Origin: Bathynomus jamesi
Taxonomy: Eukaryota > Arthropoda > Malacostraca > Isopoda > Cirolanidae
Length of the DNA: 64,000 nt
Direction of reading: 5' to 3'
NCBI GenBank assembly: GCA_023014485.1
Contig: JAJOZX010001575.1
Location: forward strand, 62,001-126,000
Notes under the pieces: model-generated
What the model was told of the DNA's origin: nothing
Database searches by the model: none
The model's input: only the letters and a program-made list of their open reading frames with translations
Part shown: piece by piece, positions 54,569 through 64,000 of the stretch
Layout: each line of letters starts with the position of its first letter
Numbering within the stretch: the stretch's first letter is position 1
Position numbers and translations under genes: made by a program

Positions 54569-56963
54569 CACGTTCACTGCCACACGACACACATGTGCGT
54601 CTTGTGGCATGTTGCGTATTGCCTCTGACACACATGCGCGTCCATTCCAGTGTTATTTAATTCAATATAAATAGCTGCGGCAACGCGCCGGACTCAGTTT
54701 CTGCCTTGCGGCACTGAGCAGAGGATGTGCTTATTTTGTTGCGCTGTTTGGTTTTTGATTTGAATAATGAGTAGTATTCCAACACACGATTTTTACCATA
54801 GCAACACTAATCCATCCACCCATTCAATTATGTCAAATGACCAAGACACAAATGCCACAACAGACAATGATCAAAGTGAAATACATTATTCTTCAAGTGA
54901 TTTCTCATTCTCAGACAGTGATGCCGAATATAAACCACTGGAAAGCAGCAGCACTGACAGTGAGGCTGAAAGTGACATATCAGTTACTGGGCAATAGCAA
55001 AATGATAATGTGAGTGCCGACAATTTACAAGCAATGGACTGCAGTGATAGTGATAATAATTGACATTCAGATTCAAATTCTAGTGGTATACCTTCATGGA
55101 GAGATGATACGCCCAGCATGAAGAGCTTTGTTTTTAGTGGAAGCCCAGGCATAAAAGTTAATATTCCTGATAAGTCGCCATACAAATTTTTTTGTATGCT
55201 TGTAAATGATGAATTTTATAACTTGATAGTGACAGAAACGAATTACTACGCAAAGGAAATTATTTTGAAAGGCACAGCAAGAAAGTCGCGAATAAAACAA
55301 TGGAAAGATGTGAGTATTCCTGAAATGAAAATCTTTATAGGCCTATTGTTACATATGTGTCATATTCAACTGCCGCATTTGTCTAATTATTGGAAAAGGG
55401 ATAGTTTGTTCAATATGACATGCTTCTCAGCTCACATGAGTAGAAACCATTTTCTTCTCATAATGAGATGTTTGCATTTTTGCAGAAATCCTAACCCAGG
55501 AGATAGGCCTGTAGAAAACAGATTATACAAAATATTACCTCTATTAGATTTCTTCAATTCAACAATGGACACACTGTACTATCCTTGCAAAGAACTTTCG
55601 CTTGATGAGTCTATGGTCTTATGGAGAGGTCGACTTGTGTTTCGGCAGTACATAAAGAACAAGCGACATAAGTATGGAATAAAACTTTATCAACTAACTG
55701 AACCCTCTGGCATGGTCTTGAAAACATTGGTCTATGGCGGGATTTTAGATGAGACAGGTGGAAAAGGACATTGTGAAAATGTGGTCCTAAACCTTATGAA
55801 AGGCAAACTAAACAAAGGTCATTCATCATATATGGATAATTATTACAACAGCTATCATCTTGCCTCACTTCTGCTAACTAAACAAACATACTGCACAGGA
55901 ACTTTGCGTTCAAATCAGAAGAATAATCCAGTCCAAGTCAAAAGTGCCAAGCTAAAAAAAGGAGAAAGAAAATGCCAGTATTCCAATGGGGTTGCAGTAA
56001 CCAAATGGTATGATCGTAGGGATGTGCTGATGATTTCAACAGAGTATGAGGATAACATTGTTGATGTGACTAATAGCAGAAAACAAATCGTACAAAAACC
56101 AGAAGCTGTAGCAAAGTATAATGTCTTTATGGGTGGAATAGACAAAAAGGATCAAATGATGGCCTATTACCCATGTGAAAGAAAAACAGTCCGCTGGTAT
56201 CTGAAGCTTGGTATCCATTTGCTACAGACAATGATGGTGAATAGTTATTACCTATTTCAAATGTACTCCGGTGATAAGAAGAGCTATTATGAATTTTGAC
56301 TTTCGGTTGTGCAACAACTTCTTACTGCTTCATCAGCACCCTCTATGAGAGTCGCTACATGTCGAAAGCAACCAAATAATGAAGTGCATTTGCCAACGAA
56401 GTTGCCAACTAATGCCAAGGGAAAAACAATGAGAAAAAGATGCCAGTCATATTTTGAAGAGGGAAAATGTAAAGACACTATTTACTCATGTGAGAAATGT
56501 CCCCAAAAGCCAGCTCTCTGTCTTGAGCAATGTTTCGGAAAATATCATTCTAAATAAACTTACAATGCAACTCATTTTAGTACACTTCCATTTTATAATG
56601 CCATTGTTTGAGATTAAAAGGATGTATTTTATTCCATAAAGTTTTGCCTATGTTTTTATCATGTCTCTAAATAACAATAAAAACCTTCTCAGTGTTATTA
56701 TTTTTTTTACCTTGATTCGTAGAACTGTTTTTTGGTAAAAAATGACCCTGACGCACAAATGCGTCACATGGCACTATGGAGAAAAAAACAAAGCCAGTGC
56801 CAAGGACGCACATTAGCGTCATTCTTAAAAGTTTAATAAATTTAATTTTATTTACCAAAATAAAGCATATGAAGTCTTATATAGCAATTTCCGATGGTAA
56901 ATCTAACAAAAACATAGATGGCATTATGTAAGGGTTCAAAAATCCAAGGTAGCAGTGAACGTG
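54569..56963 (+). mobile_element. piggyBac-like element B, nearly intact
   Basis: TTAA on both sides (54565-54568, 56964-56967). TIR CACGTTCACTGCC and its complement at the right (GCAGTGAACGTG). Hairpin words of the form GACGCACA-ATGCGTC or GACACACATGNGCGTC occur twice near each end. 2395 bp, single coding region. Confidence 0.95.
54767..56557 (+). pseudogene. piggyBac transposase B, full frame with three nonsense codons
   Basis: One frame runs 597 codons from ATG at 54767 to the stop at 56557, interrupted only by TAG (54995-54997), TGA (55061-55063) and TGA (56297-56299). No frameshift. The N-terminus is acidic and Ser-rich. The DDE_Tnp_1_7 core has LSLDESMVLWRGRLVFRQYI (Asp 1), SYMDNYYNSYHLA (Asp 2) and GGIDKKDQMMAYYPCERKT (Asp 3). 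The C-terminal Cys-rich zinc domain reads CKDTIYSCEKCPQKPALCLE. The enzyme cuts at TTAA by a hairpin intermediate without scars. All catalytic residues survive, so the inactivation is recent. Confidence 0.95.
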
Positions 56964-56967
56964 TTAA

Positions 56968-57190
56968 GGGAACAAATTAAATAAAATAAATAGTCATTTC
57001 ACAATTATTTATGTAATTGTAAAAACACTATTTATTTTATCAATAAAGGTTATTCAATTTGAATTCAAAGAATGAAACAAGATGAATTAGTAGAATGCTA
57101 CATAAAACTTTCAAATCTTCAGAACATCTCATTAGGCCTTGCCAATATTGAATAAAACAAGGTTGGATGGGTTAAAACCAGCATGATTAG
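56968..57190. other. Short spacer
   Basis: Spacer between piggyBac B and the next hAT; nothing seen. Confidence 0.6.
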
Positions 57191-57198
57191 TTTGCATC

Positions 57199-59956
57199 AG
57201 GGCTGTGGAGTCGGTGATAAAATTTGCCGACTCCAACTCCGACTCCAAAAATTTTAACATTCCGACTCCAACTCCAGAAATCTGACTTGTATAATTACGA
57301 CCGACTCCGATGGAATGTTAAGGCCAAATTGATTACGATTAGCTTTATTAAGCCAATGGAGATTCATAAACAAGGCATTTTGTCACCACCACATGACTCA
57401 TCAGGTTACTTAGTGGCTGTAACTATGCCTTAATGGCTTTTTTTCTCTTTATTCAAAAATTACAATAAATCCCAAAATACAAACTGATTGAAGCTTAAAC
57501 AAAATAAGATTATTATTGGTTTAGCAAATTAATAAGATGGTTTTGTATTATTATAAACAACCATAACAAAATGTACTAACCTAAACTGAATTTGTTCTTA
57601 AAAAAAGGATCGCTTCCATTAAATCTTCTTTCAGTGATGCTCTTAAGTCAGAGCAGATGATTTTAAGGGCTGAAAATAAGCGTTCTACACTAATTTGAGT
57701 AGGTGGCAAGGCCGTAACAGTCATAGAAGCATCTTAGACAATTTTGGGGTATTTAGTAATTGCTTCTTTCACAGTCAACTTTGATGAATGATCAATCTTT
57801 TCCACCTCCTCCAATGATTTATAGAAATTGATTTTGAATTTATTCAATGCACTCTGGGGGTGTTCCTCCTGTTCCAATTCCAATCGCCTTCGCTTTGATC
57901 ATTCTTGTCTGTCCAGATGTTTTTCAAAATCTAATTCTTCATCAGAGCCTGAATTTGATGACGACGACGAAATCGTATGACTGCCATGAAGTGGCCCAAC
58001 TACTGCCTCGGATTCATCATGACCATGATCTCGTAGACCTTCAATATGTATGGCTACATCACATAAGACAGCTTTGGCTCTGATTTGCTGCGCTTCTGTT
58101 AATGTCACTCTGTACATGGCATCAACATAAATAGCAGCCAAAAGAATATCATTGTCTAGCAGAAGCTTTTCTCTCTGTATCATCAAATTCCTTATATCAT
58201 CGGCTAGTATGCCACCAGTTTGAGAAAGATGGAAAATAAGCATCTTCCACTCCTTATAGAATAGGCCAGGAGTCGTCATCATCTGATTGCAATTTTTTTG
58301 TCACGTTATAAGGATGACGAAGTAAGCCCTCGAGTTGTTTTACCTGATCCCACTGAGCCTCAGTCATGATGACATCCAGGGAGGCCATGTTGCTAAGGAA
58401 AAGTTTTACTTCAAGAATCCGTTGAATCATCATGTATGTGCTGCCCCACCGAGTCGCTTGGTCCAAAATTGCTCCTTTGCCAGCTCATCGCTTCAAAATA
58501 GTCTAGTTTTGGCATTCTAGCTGCCACAGCAACTTTTTGTATTCTTCCAATGAGATTAGCTGCATGTTGTCCTTTCAAGCCATCGCGTATTGCCAACTGC
58601 AGTGTGTGGACACTGCAGCGCATATGATGGATTTTGGATATTCTTGCTGCAGTATCCACAAATGAATCTAATGTATCGTGACTATCATGATCATCAACCA
58701 CCATTACTTGTTCATTATCTTCAGAATAATCATCAACATAATCATCACTGTCTTCTGAATCTTCCACAACTTCTTTTTTGTTAAATTTTTCAAGTGTTTT
58801 CACCATGTTGGAAGCATTGTCCGTTACAATTGACAATACCTGGTCCTTTCTGATGTTAAAATCATTTAATACATCCATTAGTAGTTTTTCAAGATAATCA
58901 CTGGTATGCTGTGCTTTAGTATCTCTTACTGCTAATGTCCGCGTGACTACTACTTTATCATCATCGATAAAGCGAATATTAATTGCAAAATAGTTTACTC
59001 TATGGTGAGTACAGAAATCCATCTTTAAGAACAGGATTCATCCTCGAAGACATTCTTTTAGTGCATGCTTCTGCTTTTGCGATTCTTCCATTATCATATT
59101 ATGAATGTTGCCACATTCTAATGAAATGCCAAGTATATTTGCCATTTCCCCATTCAGATTAGCAAAGGCCGGGGTTGAAAAAAATGTTAGAGGGAGAGAA
59201 TTCTTTACAACCATTTCAATTATACATACTTTAAATTTGTCTGCTGTCATAGTCACTGACTTTTTCACTCATAAAATATTTTGTGACAGTAGTTTGATGA
59301 GAACTTGTGCTTGAATTGTCATCAGCCTTCTTCTTTCTTTCATCATCCTTTTCATTCACAATTTTGTAATCCTTTGGATGATGCCGTTGAAGGTGGAGTT
59401 TTAGATTTCCTGCTCTTGTTGGAGCATTGGATCCTTCACCTGAGAAGGCACTAATTTTGGCATCACATTTTTTCCTGATCATCAGTGCCCTTTTGGCACT
59501 GACATACGTAATATTTTCCATCAGCAGTGAGTGAAAAATATTCAAAAACAGCAGATTTATACTTTTGATGTGACATTATGCTGTTATCATTACTTATCAA
59601 ATTGAAATCTAAAAATCTGAAAAAGATTTAGGGTTGCTACTTGCTAGTACAAAATTTTTAAATTCCTTATTATTAATTATGTTAATTAATTAATTAATTA
59701 TAATCCTTATTAATTATAAGCAACTATATTTATATATTATTTATATTTATATATACCTAGCTATTATATATTATTTATAATTTATATATTATATTATATA
59801 TTAAAACATTAGGTTAAATCTATTTTATTCATAAAATTGAGCTAGGTCTAGGCCGCTATGGTTATAGTTGAAGGATTTGCACCGACTCCATCCAACTATG
59901 CACTTCCGACTCCACTCAAAATTGACCGACTCCACGACTCCGACTCCACAGCCCTG
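57199..59956 (-). mobile_element. hAT element, near full length
   Basis: Ends CAGGGCTGTGGAGTCGG and the exact complement; perfect 8-bp duplication GTTTGCAT (57191-57198, 59957-59964). CCGACTCC/GGAGTCGG words are repeated many times at both ends. 2758 bp. Confidence 0.97.
57610..59545 (-). pseudogene. hAT transposase, all domains present, several frame breaks
   Basis: In order on the minus strand: BED finger (KKCDAKISAFSGEGS, NLKLHLQRHHPKDYK, about 59460-59370); TADKFKVCIIEMVVKNSLPL (59250); FINIRFIDDDKV-type strand and LSIVTDNASNMVKTLEK with a catalytic Asp (58840); a long acidic insert; RCSVHTLQLAIRDGL, the C-x2-H motif (58620); RWGSTYMMIQRILE (58450); and the dimerisation block PPTQISVERLFSALKI, LRASLKEDLMEAILF (57720-57610). 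At least four frame breaks. Among the hATs here only this one keeps the full domain order. Confidence 0.88.
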
Positions 59957-59964
59957 GTTTGCAT

Positions 59965-60359
59965 AATTTAGCAGATTGTCTTAAGTCTGTGTGGTAGGTG
60001 TAGGCTAAGTTGAAAGAGCAAATACCAGTGAATTTACACCCAGATTTAAAATATTGCGGGGCTTTTCAAATATTTAAAGTATGAAGGAAGTTAGACTCAG
60101 GGATAAGGCTGTGGCATGCAAGTTGTAATAATTGGTATCACTCAGCCTGCATCAAAATTACAGAACAAGTGTACAGGCGTATGAAGTCACCAAATATTTT
60201 GGGGTTTGGCAGTAGGTGTTTAGATGAGGTTAAGAACATGCTTAAGGCAAGGTTCAAAAAGCTGCTAGCTCAGAGTCTAGTAGACAGAAGTTAGTTGGTC
60301 CTGCGAGTGATACTGTTGCTAATAAGAAACTAGTCAAATACAGAAAACACTAATGTAAG
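59965..60359. other. Spacer, probable LINE 5' part
   Basis: No clear frame; may belong to the LINE that becomes readable at 60360. Confidence 0.35.
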
Positions 60360-62545
60360 TTGGTAGTGAGGTTGAGCCTAAGGCTAGCCCTAGTGTTAGT
60401 GACAAGGATGCAAGCCAAAGTAAGGTTGAGCCCAAGCCTAATAGTTAGTGATAAGGATGCAGGTCCAAGTACAGTTAGGCATGATGAATGGCACAAAGTC
60501 AAAGGTCAGTCAAGGAATAGGATTAGGGAGAATAGTTATGTGGGAGCAACTAAAAACATGTTTCAGATACTTAGTAATTTAGATGAAGCAATACAATGTG
60601 AATTTACCATGGTTGGAAACTCTATCATTCGGAAACAGGACAATGAATTTTGCAATAAGAGAGAGAAAACCTGTAGAACAGGGTGACAAGCCAATCCATG
60701 AAACCAAATTTCAGACATTTTCTAGGTTATCCAAGATAAATTCTTCTCATTTTCCAGGTTAAAATGAAAAAACTTATAAGGTATATTTGAATAAAAATTT
60801 ACATTCCCAACATCATGTTATAATATTGCAATTGAAAGAAAAAAACTTCCATTCCACTCTTATTAATTAAATGACTTCTTTTCATTTGGTTCACTCACAA
60901 ATTATGGGTTGTACTGCCTATAAATGCCAAAAAAAAGAAAAAAAAAATTAAAACCTACCAAGATCCACCCCTATACCCGCCTAGTAACAGTTACTCAATA
61001 TAAGATAATACTAATATTAATGAATGTCAAATTAACAAATTTTATGTTACTGGGTCCTTCAATGTTTTCATTTCTCTCTTTTTTTTTATTATGTTTATTA
61101 TACAAAGTAAAAATGCATGAAAATTATTCAGCAAATCCAGTATCTGGCCAGATAGTAAAATTAACTAGCTGTATGGTGCACACACAAATTGATCACTAGT
61201 GCTAACTCTTATAATCCACGGCAGCTCAGAACCCTGGGAATGCTACCTCCTGTATAAGCAATGCTTATAACCCCCAGGGATGAATTCTAGGCATTTTCCA
61301 GGTTGCTTGCCACCCTGTAGAAGAATATATATTCCAGGAGGTAGTATTTCTAAAGTCAATGAGGTAGTGAAGATGTTGGTTAAAAGCCAAGGTAAAATTA
61401 TAGTTCATGTAGAGTATAAATGATTTATAATGAGCAGCAACTTTAAAGATGGTAAATTTAAGTTGAACAGAAATTCAAAATTAGTTAAACATAGATACAG
61501 AGAACAAACTGAAACTTTAAAAAATAGGCAGAGCAAATGTTACGCAGTGGACATTTTACCATGGAATATTGAGAATAAGAAAAATTAATTATTTAGTTAT
61601 ATGATTAGTGAAAATCTGGATATAATCTGTATTAGTGAGGCTTAGATTACTGATGCAATATTTAATGACAGTAGAGCAGAATATGAGTTAAATAGCTATA
61701 CAATGTATATTTATCAGAGAATGGATAGGCAGTGGGGTAGTAGTAGTAGTTTGGTCTTATACATTAAGAGTGATTTAACTTTAGTTCAGAATGATTAGTA
61801 TTAAATTAGATAACAGGGTAGAATCAATTTGGGTTGATATTTGTGTATCGAGTAAAGATATACTTGGATAGGTACATTTTACAGACCTCCAAACCAAATG
61901 CAGAAAGTTGAGGATAGAATGGTTCAGGAAATGAAGATTGTTGCGCTAGAACATTAATTAGACTTAAACCTGCCTCGTATAGACTGGAACTTTTAGAAAG
62001 AAATAATAATGTGGAAGGTAACTACTTCATCGAGTGCTATAATTATAGTTTTCTAACACAATTTGTAGACAGACCAACTAGGGATCAAGCAATCTTAGAT
62101 TCAGTTCTATCCAATGATTATGAGATTGTCAGGAAACTTGCAGCTCATGGGATATCAGGGTAAGTTATAAATTAGGTAGAAAAATGGTTAGAAAACAGAG
62201 TAATTCTAAATAGTCATGAATCTACGTAACAAAGTAAAAAGTGACGTAATAGAGGGATGAGTGTTAGATCCATTACTCTGTTTTATATCTAAATGATTTA
62301 GAAGGGAGTAGGTAATAAAGTTTATAAATTTACAGATGAATACAAAAGTAGTTAACCCCAGTTACAAATATAGAAAAATCTTATAAGTTATACCTATTGT
62401 GTGCAAAAATGCAGTCATCCATTTTGGTAGAAATAATGAAAACCAGTTAAGAGATGCAAGGAAACTGGTTGGATGATGTTAGACACAAAAAAGATCTTGG
62501 CATTATAGTTAGTAGCTAGTGATCTAAAATTTTCTAAGCTGTGCT
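60360..62545 (+). pseudogene. CR1/L2-like LINE, strongly decayed
   Basis: FTMVGNSIIRKQDNEFCNKR (60600) and, beyond the MITE, IYIPGGSISKVNEVVKMLVK then GKIIVHV (61330) match the SGNH-like part of CR1-type ORF1. Then come NLDIICISEA-ITDA (61620), LNSYTMYIYQRMDR and GNYFIECYNYSFLTQFVDRP, TRDQAILDSVLSND, the AP endonuclease. GSVLDPLLCF-LNDLE (62260) and DLGIIVSS (62495) are RT blocks. Stops and frameshifts abound. It ends where the hAT at 62552 is inserted. Confidence 0.7.
60679..61317. mobile_element. Non-autonomous DNA element inside LINE ORF1
   Basis: Ends CAGGGTGACAAGCC and the complement of CAGGGTGGCAAGC; a 5-bp duplication TAGAA flanks it (60674-60678, 61318-61322). The LINE frame resumes directly after it, which confirms the boundaries. 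Inside, an A-rich block and no coding. Confidence 0.8.
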
Positions 62546-62551
62546 AGAGGC

Positions 62552-64000
62552 CAGTGGCGGATTTAAGGTGCGCGGGGCCCTAGGCCGGTTGGAGTGCGGG
62601 GCCCCAAACTACGCAAAGCTAGCTTAATTAACTGAAATGAAGATTTACACCCCCATCCCCAGTGGTGACCTTACGGGGCCCTCAAATCAATGGGCGAGCA
62701 AAGCGTTAAAATAAATTTACTTTTTAAACAATATTCAATTTATTGATAATTAATTAGCCAAATGACCATTTCATAGTTGAACATTACACATTTGTTTTTT
62801 TGAAGCTTAACAATAAAAAATAACTATAATAATACACCATTAACAAAAAATAACTATAATAATACACCATTAACTAAAGAGAATACCACTTGACTGACAT
62901 GCAAATGATGCAATGAGTGGGTTTTGTTTATTGCAGGCAATTTGTACGGTACACTTAACTATTTCTCAGTCAAAAAATTTTTTTCTAGCCTTCTTACTTG
63001 CAAACTGTTTGATGACATCAGTAAAATCAAGCACCCTTAATTTCTCATGCTCAATAGGGTGAATGAAGACAAACGGTCCTGCCCCATGGTGTTTCTTAGA
63101 TAATTCTTGACTAGTTTCATCTTGGAGAATGATCGCTCCCCAGTGCAGTTTGTGACAAACATGCAAAGATAGAGTCGTAATACAATTTCAACATTAGCAA
63201 ATGTTTCTACCATGTCATGTCTGTGAATTATCTCATACATTTCTAGTTCAGGACTTTTTGCAGCCTTTGCACCACCTGATGAAGGAGCACTTTCAGGTGA
63301 ATCTCTTGGAATAGATTCATAAGGTGTGCAAACTGCAAAAGCTCCGACTCCAATCCAGCCTCCAAGTCCTTAGGATATGAAGACACAAGCTTTTCAGCAG
63401 ATGCTTTAAGCTCAGTGTTCGTTTTGTTTGAGATTTCTGATAAAAACCCAAATTTCTCTCGAAGGTCGCTGTAAGCAGCAATGCGTTGTTGTAGGGCAGC
63501 ACAGAGCTTGTCAATGATGGGCAAGAATGCAGTCACTCTAAACTTCTCTCCCTGTCAGCATAACATCCTCCGCGGAGTCTAGTTCATCGTGGTGACGCTT
63601 GCGCTTCCTAATACGCTGCGTGTCAGCGTAGTATGCATCATTACTCGTCACATCACAGGGATCACACTTAGCCATAGCTTTTGCTTCAAAGTCATCGAAC
63701 TAGGATCTCAGGTCTTTAGCAAATTGTAAAAAGAGACTCTAGCAGTGTGACAGCTGTGTTGAGGGAGAGCCCAGATTTTTGCAGCTGGATACTGCTACTC
63801 TGAAACCTTTCCAATACTGTATCCCAAACTTCAAGAAGAATCACTGTTTCAAGTTTTTTCAAACCTTTGAGAAGACCACTTGCTTCAGCTCTTGTTTCAG
63901 CTGGCTGATTCTGATCTGAGAATAACTCTTCCAGAACAATGATGTTTTCTTTGTGTGCTCTACTGAGAGCAGCTACAGCATCTGCTCGTGCTGACCAACG
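62552..64000 (-). mobile_element. ZMYM-type hAT element, cut by window end
   Basis: The left end CAGTGGCGGATTTAAGG followed by GGGGCCC repeats is typical of this hAT group. The right end lies beyond 64000. Inserted into the LINE. Confidence 0.8.
62966..64000 (-). pseudogene. hAT transposase of the ZMYM1-like type, C-terminal half
   Basis: From the window end inward: DAVAALSRAHKENIIVLEEL (63960); VWDTVLERFQSSSIQLQKSG; FLPIIDKLCAALQQRIAAYS and LREKFGFLSEIS (63500-63420); then FANVEIVLRLYLCMFVTNCT, GERSFSKMKLVKNYLRNTMG and QDRLSSFTLLSM (63200-63045), the dimerisation block found in zinc-finger MYM type 1-like proteins and their parent transposons. Frame changes at about 63700, 63540, 63240 and 63050. 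The N-terminal TTF zinc finger would be outside the window. Confidence 0.85.

Overview
The window is AT-rich eukaryotic (animal) DNA. It is almost wholly made of decayed transposable elements, with the middle exons of one host gene near the centre. The host gene, the mix of hAT, piggyBac, Tc1/mariner, pogo/Tigger-like and Penelope-like elements, and the many long (TA)n tracts suggest an arthropod. I cannot fix the order from the sequence; a crustacean or chelicerate is a guess. There is no prokaryotic content, operon, CRISPR array or rRNA gene.

Layout. 1-0.96 kb: minus-strand LINE with an RT core. 1.03-3.81 kb: a hAT-like non-autonomous element holding a second DNA transposon (1177-3483) with ~120-bp inverted ends, a 6-bp target duplication and a zinc-finger/DDE-like protein. 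3.85-8.31 kb: a large Penelope-like (PLE) fold-back whose left arm took in a second PLE fold-back, a mariner fold-back and a hAT MITE, while its right arm stayed uninterrupted. 8.40-9.16 kb: an internally deleted mariner. 10-18 kb: MITEs, a broken hAT, a third PLE-tail fold-back and a SINE cluster that includes a 5S-rRNA-derived SINE. 18.6-19.65 kb: hAT remnant. 20.7-22 kb: tRNA-like SINEs.

24.0-29.1 kb is the host gene: four minus-strand exons of a DHHC palmitoyltransferase of the Dnz1/ZDHHC type, all with GT-AG borders and compatible phases, and a hAT (26253-27488) in the intron next to the DHHC exon. The first exon(s) and the last exon were not found.

30.4-47.9 kb: pogo/Tigger-like and hAT elements, a piggyBac nested in a Tigger-like MITE with a hAT MITE in its intron (39.5-42.8 kb), a LINE remnant and an internally deleted BED-finger hAT. 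48.77-54.27 kb: a stack of up to five elements (long-inverted-repeat element > hAT > hAT > Tc1 and LINE). 54.57-56.96 kb: a piggyBac broken by only three nonsense codons. 57.2-59.96 kb: a near-complete hAT. 60.3-62.5 kb: a CR1/L2-like LINE with a MITE inside. 62.55 kb to the end: a ZMYM-type hAT running off the window.

Nothing here works as a co-ordinated pathway. The value of the window is as an insertion record: target duplications, nesting and duplicated arms let many insertions be ordered. The same theme recurs throughout, with fold-back (inverted-dimer) copies and hammerhead-like CUGANGA-stem-GAAA cores at PLE tails.
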